This document shows, one piece after another, positions 33,371-42,001 of a DNA stretch of 64,000 nt (the stretch's first letter is position 1; each line of letters starts with the position of its first letter). The position numbers and the translations under genes are program-made. The stretch spans positions 1,364,001 through 1,428,000 of the forward strand of contig CAVZYX010000005.1 in NCBI GenBank assembly GCA_963779645.1, in the 5' to 3' direction. Below the pieces are notes generated by a model. The model made no database searches. It was given only the letters and a program-made list of their open reading frames with translations, and had not been told where the DNA came from. Origin of the DNA: CALMBW01 sp963779645. GTDB taxonomy: Bacteria; Actinomycetota; CADDZG01; WHSQ01.

Positions 33371-34421
33371 CTAAGCGTCCTTCTCGGTTATGACGCGCCG
33401 GCCGAAGATCAGTTGGCCGTTCCAGTAGGAACCCTGAGCTATCGATGCAACGCTGACGCCCGCTCGTGATCCGGATGAATGAACCATCCAACCCCGGCCG
33501 AGATAGATACCAGCGTGGTAGACCTCCCGCGCCTTTCGACTCTTTGCCGTTGGGAGCGAACAGGAGGATGTCGCCGGGCTTGAGGTCCGGGTACTTGAGG
33601 CGCTGGTTCTTTGCTGTGCCTTTGGCCATCTCGGACGAAGACCGTTCAGGTATCGACCATCCGTCGTACTTACGACCGATCGGCGAATAGCTGGTGGACC
33701 TCGCCTGGAGCACGTACCAAACGAATCCCGAGCAGTCGACCCCTCCTGCAGGCTGCGCGCCGTATGGATAGCCATCCGGCGTCGAGCGGACCCACTCGCC
33801 GCCCCAGATGTACGGCGTGCCGGCGAGTGAAAGGGCGAACTTCACGACCTTGCGTCTGGTTGGGTCGTAATTGTCGAGACTGAACCCGGAAAGAGCATCT
33901 GCCGAGTAGGTGCTGGGAGCCGTCATCGCTTTCCAGACCGCCCACACGACGTCTGCCTGCCGCATCTTGTCGTCGGCCGCCGACTCCATCGATTCCTCAT
34001 CGGTGGGGCGATCGTGACGAAGGCCGAGCTCGCGAGACACGACCTCGGTACCGAAGCGGCTGGGGACCTCTGGATCCCAGCCATCGGGAGACTGGGCAGA
34101 GTTGAGCATGTCGGCTACGTCCGAGCGATCTAGCGCCCGAACCAGAGTTGCCCCGACCTCTCCTGCCGTCACGTCACCCTGGGTGCGTGAGAACCCGCCT
34201 CCGAAGGCCGCCTTGATCAGTGCTTTGAAGTCCTTACGGGCCATGGGGGAGTTCGGCTTGAAGGTCTTGCGATCCAGGAGCCCTTGCTCAACGAGATAGC
34301 CGACCGCCGGCTTGGCCCACCCGGGGACCCGTGCCTGGGCAGCAGATGTCTGTTGAGCCGGAACTAAGCCGATGAGCCCAACAACACAAGCAACAGTAGT
34401 AAGCCTTTGTATACGTGACAT
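33371..34421 (-). pseudogene. NlpC/P60 cell-wall hydrolase with frameshift
   Basis: The frame opens at ATG 34421 with a signal peptide (through TSAAQA), an SLH-like N-terminal region (WAKPAVGYLVEQGLLD, MARKDFKALIKAAFG) and an NlpC/P60 domain: LSLAGTPYIWGGE, the nucleophile in GGVDCSGFVWY and PGDILLFAPNG. Near 33530 an apparent extra G after AAA shifts the frame. The rest of the domain, with the catalytic His in VYHAGIYLGRGWMVHSSG, lies in the other frame to the TAG at 33371. Joined it would be about 350 residues and look functional, so an assembly error is a real alternative. The stop faces the transpeptidase gene. Confidence 0.7.
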
Positions 34422-34711
34422 GTCCCATTTATCGGCGATGTACGCCTATACCTGAGAAATTATGGGAGAGAATGCAAGAATCTAGGAGAGAGCGCCTTCA
34501 ACCGCAGACCGTGCGGGACTAGCCTATTCAAGCTAGCCCCCCTACGGGAAGGGCTATAAGTCCGATTCGGGTAGAGCGATAGGTCCCGTTTTGGGCCCTG
34601 CGTCTAGACCTGTGAGCTTTTTCCAGGCAGGAAGCTGCCAGGCGGGGGAGAAATCGCCTGATACCCAGGTGTTTCGCAAGGCCGACGAGGCCGGAAGGAA
34701 GGTTGCTCCAT
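34422..34711. other. Divergent intergenic region with several hairpins
   Basis: 290 bp separate the NlpC/P60 gene from the BNR gene. I see stems CTAGC/GCTAG (near 34522-34539), GGCAG-GAAG-CTGCC (34626-34639), AGGCG/CGCCT (about 34640-34659) and GGCC/GGCC (about 34680-34692), the last three stacked just before the BNR ribosome-binding site. On the minus strand a segment ACCCGAATCGGAC followed by CCCGTAGGG loosely recalls the 3' end of the ydaO class. No coding frame is evident. Confidence 0.45.
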
Positions 34712-36151
34712 ATGAGGGGACCGAAGGTTCTTGCCGCTCTAGCTGTTGCCGCTGCATTGCTCCCGGTGGCTGGCGCCGCCAGATCCGAGCCGGTGCAGTG
34801 TCCTTCGGTAAAGCCCAAACCGTTGAGCTTCTCCAAGCCTTCCTTCATCGACAAGCGCCGTGCCGGAGGAGAGCCCGTCAGCATCGTTGCGCAAGACGGG
34901 TCCCTCATCGTTTCGGCACACGCAGGCTCGACACACCTCTACAAGGATCCCGAGGCATTGCCGGGGATGGGGGACTTCCTTCTCGGTTACTCGAACCAAA
35001 CCCTCAACTGGCGCAGTGACGACGGCGGCAAGTCGTGGAAGTACGTCGGGACGGCCGGTCAGGAGGAAGGCCCTCATTCACCGACCTCTTCGGGCTTCTC
35101 AGACCCCGACCTCACGATGGATCGAGCGGGCCGCATCTACAACGTCGAGATCAACCTCGCCAATGTTGCAGTGTTCTCGAGCCCCGACGACGGCCAGTCG
35201 TGGCCCCAGGCAAACCCGGTTGCAGCTTCCGGAGACCGCCCATGGGTAACGGGACAGCTCGAAGACGAGGTCTTCTTGTATGTGAACCTTCCGAAGCAAC
35301 TCTGGAGATCGACCGACGGTGGACTCACGTACTCGTTGGTGACCACGAGCTTTCCCGCCGATGGAAAGTTGGTCAGTGACCCCCTCAACCCAGAAACGGG
35401 TTTGCTCGGTCCCATGGATGAGGGTGGCGTCGCGATCAGCAAGGACGACGGAGCGACTTGGAAGAGTTACCCCGCGCCCCTCGGTTCTTCAACCCAGTTC
35501 TTCGGAGCGATCGCCGCCGACCGCTCGGGTTGGGTCTATGCGGCTAACGCCGGTGGCTATGGCGGTAGTAACGACACGACTGCCGATGGAACCGTGACTT
35601 TCAACTACTTCAACCGTGAGACGAAGGAATGGGCGGCCAAGCCGGTCGACGTTCCGATGGTCAAGGGCGACGCGATGTGGCCGTGGATCGTCGCCGGTGA
35701 CGACGGGAGGGTGGCGATCACGTGGTATCAGAACCACCCGAGCGACCCCGACAAGTTCTTCATCTACGCGGCATACACAACCAATGCTCATGGATCAACG
35801 GTTACCTGTTCGGACGGTTCGAAGAGGTTCATCGAGCCCCAGTTCGAAGTCGCGAACGCTTCCGGGCGCGCGATCCACATCGGCAAGATCTGCTTGGATG
35901 GAACCGCCTGCAATGCATCGACAAACTTCGAAGGTGGCGACCGTCGCCTGGGCGACTTCTTCACCATCAACTTCGATCACAAGGGCAACCTCTTCATCGT
36001 GTCCGGCGACACGACGCTTCCCAACCCGCTCGGCGGACCTAACCCCGTCGGTCATCCGATCTTCATGAAGCAGAAGTCGGGCGATCTGATGCTGAGGCAC
36101 CCCGACAAGGTTCGTAAGACGCGCTGCCTGTTCCCGCTTCCTAGCTGCTAG
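34712..36151 (+). CDS. Secreted BNR/sialidase-fold protein
   Basis: A 479-residue protein with a signal peptide (MRGPKVLAALAVAAALL, then AGAARS) and Asp-box (BNR) repeats such as WRSDDGGKSW, FSSPDDGQSW and ISKDDGATW. These mark a six-bladed sialidase-type propeller. No sialidase arginine triad can be assigned, so catalysis is unproven. ATG 34712 lies 9 bases from GGAAGGAAGG; a TTG at 34703 would abut that site. It has a strong terminator 20 bp after the stop and the structured leader described at 34422. Confidence 0.8.
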   Translation: MRGPKVLAALAVAAALLPVAGAARSEPVQCPSVKPKPLSFSKPSFIDKRRAGGEPVSIVAQDGSLIVSAHAGSTHLYKDPEALPGMGDFLLGYSNQTLNWRSDDGGKSWKYVGTAGQEEGPHSPTSSGFSDPDLTMDRAGRIYNVEINLANVAVFSSPDDGQSWPQANPVAASGDRPWVTGQLEDEVFLYVNLPKQLWRSTDGGLTYSLVTTSFPADGKLVSDPLNPETGLLGPMDEGGVAISKDDGATWKSYPAPLGSSTQFFGAIAADRSGWVYAANAGGYGGSNDTTADGTVTFNYFNRETKEWAAKPVDVPMVKGDAMWPWIVAGDDGRVAITWYQNHPSDPDKFFIYAAYTTNAHGSTVTCSDGSKRFIEPQFEVANASGRAIHIGKICLDGTACNASTNFEGGDRRLGDFFTINFDHKGNLFIVSGDTTLPNPLGGPNPVGHPIFMKQKSGDLMLRHPDKVRKTRCLFPLPSC

Positions 36152-36172
36152 CAGGAAAAGCGTTACGTTTTG

Positions 36173-36203
36173 AGAGGCCCTCGTGAGAACGAGGGCCTCT
36201 TTC
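36173..36203 (+). terminator. Intrinsic terminator after the BNR gene
   Basis: A 12-bp perfect stem AGAGGCCCTCGT / ACGAGGGCCTCT closes a GAGA loop and is followed by TTTC. It lies between the BNR gene and mscL, on the strand of both. Confidence 0.9.
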
Positions 36204-36235
36204 ATGCGGCGAGGAGCTCGATCTAGGAGGGAAGC

Positions 36236-36634
36236 GTGCTCAAAGAATTCAGAACATTCGTTCTCCGGGGCAATGTGGTGGATCTAGCAGTTGGTGTGGT
36301 GATCGGTGCTGCCTTCGGCCTCGTGATCTCATCGCTTGTCAAGGATGTGATCACGCCGATCATCTCGATCCCGGGGAGCGCCCCCAACTTCAAAGAGTTG
36401 GTGTGGACGGTCGGTGGCAGTGAGATCAAGTACGGGACGTTTCTCAACGCCCTTATCTCCCTGCTGATCGTAGCTGCCGCGGTCTTCTTCTTCGTGGTGA
36501 AGCCCGTCAACCTGCTGATGGAACGCTTCAAGACCGAGCCCGAGGTCCAGCAACCCACCAAGCAATGCCGAGAGTGCCTCAGCAACATCCCGGAAGGGGC
36601 TAGGAAGTGCGCTTTTTGCACCTCACCTCAGTAG
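36236..36634 (+). CDS. mscL: Large-conductance mechanosensitive channel MscL with zinc-ribbon tail
   Basis: A 132-residue MscL. EFRTFVLRGNVVDLAVGVVIG leads into TM1, followed by VKDVITPIIS, a periplasmic loop, and TM2 (LISLLIVAAAVFFFVVKPVNLL). The C-terminal tail carries two cysteine pairs (QCRECLSNIP, CAFCTS), a zinc-ribbon-like extension common in actinobacterial MscL. It opens on membrane tension to release solutes. Translation begins at GTG 36236 after AGGAGG. Confidence 0.95.
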   Translation: MLKEFRTFVLRGNVVDLAVGVVIGAAFGLVISSLVKDVITPIISIPGSAPNFKELVWTVGGSEIKYGTFLNALISLLIVAAAVFFFVVKPVNLLMERFKTEPEVQQPTKQCRECLSNIPEGARKCAFCTSPQ

Positions 36635-36696
36635 GAATCCCGGCCCGCGGGTAACCTCAGAGCCATCTAGCGAACCCACCACCCACGGAGGCAACG

Positions 36697-37692
36697 ATGC
36701 CGGAGAGCTTCAAGCCGCACCCCGACAGGAACCTCGCGCTGGACCTCGTACGGGTGACGGAGGCAGCGGCCCTCGCTGCAGCCAAGTGGATGGGGCGTGG
36801 CGACAAGAACGCTGCGGACGGCGCAGCCGTCGATGCCATGCGTCTGCTGATGAACACGCTGACGATGGACGGTGTCGTCGTGATCGGGGAGGGCGAGAAG
36901 GACAACGCTCCGATGCTCTACAACGGTGAAGAGATCGGCACCGGAGACCCCCCAAGCGTGGATATCGCGGTTGATCCGATCGATGGAACGACCCTAACCA
37001 GCAAAGGTATGAACGGTGCTTTGTCGGTCATCGCTCTAGCCGAGCGAGGAACCATGTTCGATCCCGGGCCTTGCGTCTACATGGAGAAGATCGCGACGGG
37101 TAAAGAAGGCGCCGACGTCATCGAACTCGAAGCAGGCGTAACCGAGAATCTCAAGCGCCTCGCGAAGGCTCGAGGCGACCGTGTGGAGGATCTCACTGTC
37201 ACGATCCTCGATCGCGAACGTCACGAAACGATGATCAAAGAGATCCGCGAGGCCGGCGCCCGTATCCGATTCATCAGCGATGGGGATGTCGCAGGAGCTA
37301 TCGCTGCCGCTCGCGATCTATCCGCCGTCGACATGCTCGTCGGTATCGGGGGCACCCCGGAAGGTGTCATCGCGGCCTGCGCCATCAAATGCCTCGGTGG
37401 TGTTCTGCAGAGCAAACTGTGGCCGCGTAACGACGAAGAGCGCAAGGCTGCGCTCGATGCCGGTTACGACCTCGACAAGACCTTGCATGTCGAGGACCTC
37501 GTTTGGGGCAGCAACGTGTTCTTCGCCGCGACGGGCATCACCGACGGCGATCTCATCAACGGTGTTCGCTACCGTGGCGAGAGCGCTATCACCCAGAGCA
37601 TCGTCATGCGCTCGCTCTCCGGAACGGTCCGAGTGATAGACGCCTTCCACCACCGAGACAAACTCTCCCAACTCTCCAACATCGACTACTAA
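36697..37692 (+). CDS. glpX: Fructose-1,6-bisphosphatase class II
   Basis: A 331-residue GlpX. The lithium-sensitive phosphatase motif VDPIDGTT, GEGEKDNAPMLYNGE, and IGGTPEGVIAACAIKCLGG are all present and the length is normal. It dephosphorylates fructose-1,6-bisphosphate in gluconeogenesis. Its ribosome site (GGAGG, 36688-36692) is good. The second copy of the 43-bp repeat starts 6 bases after the TAA. The remnant that follows is not part of this gene. Confidence 0.95.
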   Translation: MPESFKPHPDRNLALDLVRVTEAAALAAAKWMGRGDKNAADGAAVDAMRLLMNTLTMDGVVVIGEGEKDNAPMLYNGEEIGTGDPPSVDIAVDPIDGTTLTSKGMNGALSVIALAERGTMFDPGPCVYMEKIATGKEGADVIELEAGVTENLKRLAKARGDRVEDLTVTILDRERHETMIKEIREAGARIRFISDGDVAGAIAAARDLSAVDMLVGIGGTPEGVIAACAIKCLGGVLQSKLWPRNDEERKAALDAGYDLDKTLHVEDLVWGSNVFFAATGITDGDLINGVRYRGESAITQSIVMRSLSGTVRVIDAFHHRDKLSQLSNIDY

Positions 37693-37698
37693 CGTTTT

Positions 37699-37741
37699 TT
37701 TGTAAGAATTTGTACCTATGGGGTTGCACATCCCGCACAGA
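37699..37741 (+). repeat. 43-bp dispersed repeat, copy B
   Basis: It differs from copy A (8115-8157) at two of 43 positions, both C/G changes near the centre. It starts 6 bases after the glpX stop. A 5'-truncated binding-protein gene begins at its right edge, so the repeat sits exactly at a breakpoint. Confidence 0.82.
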
Positions 37742-38165
37742 TCCGTGGGTGACAGCTGGCTTCTCGGGCCTCTTGGATGACGACAGTGTTGGCATCCTCT
37801 GTAACTTCGGCGATGGTTATGACGGAGCGCTCGCGACCTCGCCCGTTCCGGCATTCGAGGATCGCAACGAGTACGACACCGATTACTCAGCTGCGATGAC
37901 GGCGATCTACCCGGAGGCTCAAGGCGGAGACATGGTGAGCTGGATGGGGTGGGCGGCCGCTCGCCAGCTTCACCGGATGCTCGTGGATGTTGGCCGAGAT
38001 CTCGACCGCAAGACCTTCATCAGCAAGGTTGAGAAGGGAAGCTACAGAACGAAAGCGATGCCCTCGTTCGCGTTTTCTGACAAGGATCACTTCGGAGGCA
38101 ACAAGAGTTATCTCTTGGAAGCCTCCTGCTTGAACGACGAATGGTCGACTCTCCGGCGCATCTAA
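37737..38165 (+). pseudogene. 3' remnant of an ABC transporter solute-binding protein
   Basis: About 142 codons without a start. The frame reads DPWVTAGFSGLLDDD, YDTDYSAAMTAIYPEA, WMGWAAARQLHRML, FGGNKSYLLEA and ends CLNDEWSTLRRI. This is the C-terminal third of a periplasmic binding protein of the Leu/Ile/Val type. The N-terminal 250 or more residues, the signal peptide and any transporter genes are gone. The coding similarity begins within the last bases of repeat copy B. It is not expected to be expressed as a functional protein. Confidence 0.75.
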
Positions 38166-38169
38166 GACG

Positions 38170-39399
38170 CTATTGGTCGGCTACCCAGGCGGCTAGTAGT
38201 CCCCTGTAGTGAGCTGTGAACTTCTCGTGCTCATGGGTGGGGAAGGTCGTTTGGACTGTGTCCACCAGCAATCCGTCGAATTCCGAGCTCCCTATGTATT
38301 CCTCCATCGCCTCATCTATCTCGGGTAGATGCTTTGCGCAGAACTCGTAGTATCGCTCGGTCTCGAAGTAGTTCTCAGCGAGATGACGATAGCGAGTGAT
38401 CTTGTCGGAGTAGCTAAGGCTGTCGTCGTCACCGATCTCGAAGTAGGCATGCATGTCTTGGTCGACGCGGATCTTCCTATCGGTTACGGCGCAGAAGATG
38501 GTCCACTTCGCCAGCGTCTTGATCGCCCACGGGAAGTAGTAGTGCAAAGATGTTAGCGCTAGGTCGGGGGCCGCGTTCGCGTAATCGATCGGATAGACCT
38601 CCGTGCCTTTGACCAACGTCTCGCACGAGTTGAACTCCCAACGGAAGAAAGCGTTGATCAATTTGCCGATGGTCACGACTTCAAGCCCGACCTCGGGATC
38701 GAGGAATCCATGGCTAACCTGATAGCGGTCGTACATGGGTCGATCGGCATCGAAGTTCATCACCATCGTTTCCGCTCCGATCGATAGAGACCGGGCGAAT
38801 ACGTCGAAGTTCTCGACGCTGGCCTGCAGGTGCATCAAGCGTTCGCCGGACTCGTCGTACTGGACGGCAAGTTCGTTGGGGTCCTTAACCCTCGTTACTC
38901 CCACCCAAGCTCCACCGTCGAACGGCTTCATGAACAATGGGTAACCGACATGTTCACCAACCTCGCCGAGGTCGAACGGGAGGTTGTACTTACGAGAGGT
39001 GTCGGGCCAGCGCGGATCGTCTGGCGGAACTTTGTGCGGAACCATCCAGGTGTCTGGAACCTTCAAGCCGAGGCGCATCATCGCGGAGTAGGCAGAATGC
39101 TTCGTCATCGCCTGGAATGTGAAGGGATTATTGAGCAGATATACGTCGTCCATCAGCGCAACCTTCTTCAACCACTCGCGCGACAACGTGTACCAGTGCG
39201 CCAAGCGATCGATCACTACGGCGTGGCGGGGGACGTCTCGTAGATTGAACGGGTGGTATGTGACGCGCTCGGTCTCGAAAGTGTGGTCGTCTCCTTCGAA
39301 CGAGATCGGCTGGTTCAGTCGTCTCACGATCGCCTCGAAGGCAGAGGACCAGTCCTCCTCTGTTCCCAGCACCAATCCGATCAGGTGGTTGTTCGCCAC
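38170..39399 (-). CDS. ATP-grasp domain protein of unknown function
   Basis: A 409-residue protein with an ATP-grasp core. The N-terminal segment (NHLIGLVLGTEEDW) is followed by a preATP-like domain, the ATP-binding strand VGYPLFMKPFDGGAWVGVTRV and the acidic metal region near EVYPIDYANAAPDL. It recalls RimK/D-Ala-ligase-like ATP-grasp enzymes, which join carboxylates to amines or thiols, but I cannot name the substrate. It is the last gene of a five-gene operon behind two alpha/beta hydrolases and an ABC exporter, 12 bp from the hydrolase gene. The context suggests a small-molecule or peptide ligation step. Confidence 0.75.
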   Translation of the reverse strand: MANNHLIGLVLGTEEDWSSAFEAIVRRLNQPISFEGDDHTFETERVTYHPFNLRDVPRHAVVIDRLAHWYTLSREWLKKVALMDDVYLLNNPFTFQAMTKHSAYSAMMRLGLKVPDTWMVPHKVPPDDPRWPDTSRKYNLPFDLGEVGEHVGYPLFMKPFDGGAWVGVTRVKDPNELAVQYDESGERLMHLQASVENFDVFARSLSIGAETMVMNFDADRPMYDRYQVSHGFLDPEVGLEVVTIGKLINAFFRWEFNSCETLVKGTEVYPIDYANAAPDLALTSLHYYFPWAIKTLAKWTIFCAVTDRKIRVDQDMHAYFEIGDDDSLSYSDKITRYRHLAENYFETERYYEFCAKHLPEIDEAMEEYIGSSEFDGLLVDTVQTTFPTHEHEKFTAHYRGLLAAWVADQ

Positions 39400-39411
39400 T
39401 TCCGCCTCCCT

Positions 39412-40152
39412 CTACACAAACCTAGGTAGATGATGCGCTATCTGGCGCCGCCATGATGGCCAGTCGTGGGGAACGTCGTGGCCCCACATATCGAGCTCGT
39501 GAGAGATCCCCTTAGACGCCAACAGTGAGGCGAAGGCCTGTGTCGACTGAAGAGCCCCCGTCGTGTCCTCCCAAGACCCTTGACCCACGACCACCACGAG
39601 ATTCGCCGCCGAACGCACCCAGTCGAGATGGTCGCCGTTCATGTGAACGAGGTAGTCCATCGGATTGTTGAAGTAGACGGACTCACCCTTCTCGCCCCAC
39701 CCCAAGTGCCCCACGTCGTAGACGCCGGAGAGACAGATAGCGAGGGGGAACAGGTCGGGATGCTTCAAACAGAAATTCGCAGCGTGGTAGGCGCCGAAAC
39801 TCGACCCCGTCAGGATGATCTCCTGTTGGCCGCCCGCTTCATGCGCGATGAACGGAGCGACCTGGTTCACGATCCAGTCTTCATAGAGGCCGTGGCGTCT
39901 GGCTCGCTCTTCGAGGGGGATCGAATGGTCGACCCATGTTCCTTTATCGAAGCTCTCGACGCAGTAGACCTTCAGCCTGCCACCCTCGATCAGCTCCGAA
40001 AGTACGCCGATCATCCCGTTGTTCTCGTAGTCCCACGGAGCTCCTTGTTCTGACGGGAAAACGAGCATCGGGCGTCCCCAGTGGCCGTACTCGATGACGT
40101 CGCCGCTTCCCCCCAAGGCGGGGGCCGGGATCGAATGGTGGTGTCTGTTCAT
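39412..40152 (-). CDS. Esterase-family alpha/beta hydrolase (COG4947-like)
   Basis: A 246-residue protein of the putative esterase family. VIEYGHWGRPMLVFPSEQG, LTGSSFGAYHAANF (nucleophile serine in the GSSFG elbow), VVVVGQGSWEDT and WGHDVPHDWPSW (probable acid and catalytic His) are visible. There is no signal peptide. ATG 40152 overlaps the stop of the upstream esterase gene (ATGA). It pairs with that enzyme and the ATP-grasp gene. The substrate is unknown. Confidence 0.8.
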   Translation of the reverse strand: MNRHHHSIPAPALGGSGDVIEYGHWGRPMLVFPSEQGAPWDYENNGMIGVLSELIEGGRLKVYCVESFDKGTWVDHSIPLEERARRHGLYEDWIVNQVAPFIAHEAGGQQEIILTGSSFGAYHAANFCLKHPDLFPLAICLSGVYDVGHLGWGEKGESVYFNNPMDYLVHMNGDHLDWVRSAANLVVVVGQGSWEDTTGALQSTQAFASLLASKGISHELDMWGHDVPHDWPSWRRQIAHHLPRFV

Positions 40153-41249
40153 CTCCACATCCCGTTCAGAAGTTCGGTCAGGTGAGGGTCGAACGTGTCT
40201 CGCCAACCCACCCAGTTGTGTCCATCACGATTGGCCGTCAACCGTGCGTCGTATCCCTGACGTCGCAGCGCTTGCTCGACAGCTCTGTTGTTCTTCAGGT
40301 TCTCCTCGATCGTTCCGCAGGTCATTGTCACCTTTATGGGGTGTGCCCATTCTTCGGCGGTTAGAACTTCTCCCACGAACCGGCTGATGCGTTTGAATCT
40401 GACGAATCCCGACTCCTGCTTGTCGAAGCGCATCCGGAAGAAGCTTCCCGATTGTATGAAAAGAGCGCCGAAGCTCGCAGGGCTCCGCCGATGAACGTGG
40501 AGCATGGCGAGCGCGCCGAGGCTAGCGCCCATACCTATCCTCATGTTCCGACCAGGAGGAGTCGGTGCCCGCTCGAGCAGAGCAGGGATGATCTCGTGCG
40601 TAAGAGACCGCGCGTACGAAGCCGAGGCCGAATAGATCTGGTCGCGGTCGACGGGGCCGACAAGGGCAGCTCGGAACCGGGGGAGCGAACCGGCTGCTAA
40701 CCCACGGTCGAAGAACACGGTGAGTCCCGCGATCTTTGCGTATTCAGGTCCGTCGTGAACGATCAACAGCGGAAGTGGCTCCTCGGGGTCAGCGCCGGGT
40801 GGTGACCACAAGATGGTGGGGAGTTGGTCCTTCACGGGTCGACATCGGAGCCCGAAAGTCGTTTCGTGCCCGTCGGGGGCCGCGTCGGCGTGGAGCCACG
40901 ACGGTTCCGCGTAACCCGGGAACTCGACGACGGATTTATCTCCGAACGCTCCGGGCGAATGCACCTCATTGTTCGGGTCCTGGAGCAGCTCGGAGGAGCC
41001 GTCCTTGTGGACGATCTCGAACAGGTATTCCATGCGATCGGCATCTGGCCGCGGGAATCGATGGATCCACGTGCCGGCCTCGGAGTCGTAGTCGAGGTCA
41101 GGGCCGTTGCGCGGCCTTCGGATCTCTTGATAGAGACGAACCTGCGCGAGCTCGCCGTCGGGGTCTGGGAACCTAAAGACGATCTCGTCGTCTGTAACCT
41201 CAGGACCGGTTCGAGTTGTGGGCGTTGAACTCAGCGTTTCGGTTCCCAT
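40149..41249 (-). CDS. Enterochelin-esterase-like alpha/beta hydrolase
   Basis: A 366-residue protein. An N-terminal beta-sandwich of about 110 residues (DEIVFRFPDPDGELAQVRLY, then WIHRFPRPDADRMEYLFEI) resembles the Fes N-terminal domain. The Esterase D-like hydrolase domain has LLIVHDGPEYA, the elbow GMGASLGALAML and the C-terminal RDGHNWVGWRD with the likely catalytic His. Relatives hydrolyse trilactone siderophores and other esters. No siderophore synthesis genes are seen. ATG 41249 gives the usual start; the gene overlaps the permease end by 19 bp. Confidence 0.82.
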   Translation of the reverse strand: MGTETLSSTPTTRTGPEVTDDEIVFRFPDPDGELAQVRLYQEIRRPRNGPDLDYDSEAGTWIHRFPRPDADRMEYLFEIVHKDGSSELLQDPNNEVHSPGAFGDKSVVEFPGYAEPSWLHADAAPDGHETTFGLRCRPVKDQLPTILWSPPGADPEEPLPLLIVHDGPEYAKIAGLTVFFDRGLAAGSLPRFRAALVGPVDRDQIYSASASYARSLTHEIIPALLERAPTPPGRNMRIGMGASLGALAMLHVHRRSPASFGALFIQSGSFFRMRFDKQESGFVRFKRISRFVGEVLTAEEWAHPIKVTMTCGTIEENLKNNRAVEQALRRQGYDARLTANRDGHNWVGWRDTFDPHLTELLNGMWR

Positions 41250-42001
41250 CTGAACGTCTTGACCGCGATCAGCACTCCAGCGGTTCCCCAGAGAGCGAGC
41301 ATCCCTAGCGAACCCCATTCGAATCCATTGTCGCCCCCGATCCCCAAGAAGGACGAGAACATCGCTTCAGTGAAGTGATAGATGGGGAACACCTTCGATA
41401 CCGATGTGAGCCACTCAGGCGCGTTCGCTGTGGGGATGAATACGTTCGAGATGAACATGAGCGGCAGGATGGAAGCATTGACGACTGCGGGCGCCGCATC
41501 AACGTTTGGGATAGCTCCGGTGACTGCGATCCCCAGAGCACAGAATGCGAAGGCGCCCACCAGAACGGTCGTGATGAAGGCGGTCAGCGTGTCAGTGGGA
41601 AGCGCTACATCGAAGAAGAACTTGCCCGCCAACACGGTGATGAATACCAACAACGCTGTTACGAACATCGAATGGAGGATGCGTCCGGCCATGTAAGTCC
41701 GCGCGGGTAGCGGAGTGCCTCGCTTCCTTTTCAGTACGCCTTCCTCACGAGCGAACGTGAGTGTCATCGCATTGTTCGTGTAGGTAGCCGTGATGATGGC
41801 GAATACGCCGATGGCTGGAACGTAGAAAGTCTCTCCGCTGATCAACCTCCCGTTGAGGGGGATCTCTTGGTCACCGCCGAAGATGGTGGGAAACAGGAAC
41901 AAGAACATCAATGGAAAAGCGAAGGTAAAGAAGGCTGCGGCCGGATTGCGCCAGAAAGCCTTGTTCTCGAACAGGAACTCTCTTAAGGCACCCGCTTTCA
42001 T
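41231..42001 (-). CDS. ABC-2 type transporter permease
   Basis: A 256-residue polytopic protein with six hydrophobic segments. It carries ABC-2 exporter features: ENKAFWRNPAAAFFTFAFPL, LTFAREEGVLKRKRGTPL and AYMAGRI-like R-rich coupling helix, plus the C-terminal FPIYHFTEAMF. It is partner to the ATPase encoded just upstream (ATGA overlap). Such exporters move drugs, lipids or peptides outward. Its 3' end overlaps the esterase gene, tying export to the hydrolase/ATP-grasp set. Confidence 0.9.
   Translation of the reverse strand: MKAGALREFLFENKAFWRNPAAAFFTFAFPLMFLFLFPTIFGGDQEIPLNGRLISGETFYVPAIGVFAIITATYTNNAMTLTFAREEGVLKRKRGTPLPARTYMAGRILHSMFVTALLVFITVLAGKFFFDVALPTDTLTAFITTVLVGAFAFCALGIAVTGAIPNVDAAPAVVNASILPLMFISNVFIPTANAPEWLTSVSKVFPIYHFTEAMFSSFLGIGGDNGFEWGSLGMLALWGTAGVLIAVKTFRWEPKR

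Noticed and set aside
34600..34711. c-di-GMP-I (GEMM) riboswitch before the BNR gene
   Set aside because: A GCAAGGCC-like segment recalls GEMM, but the GCAAACC and GGGACGCAAAGCC blocks and their spacing are missing.
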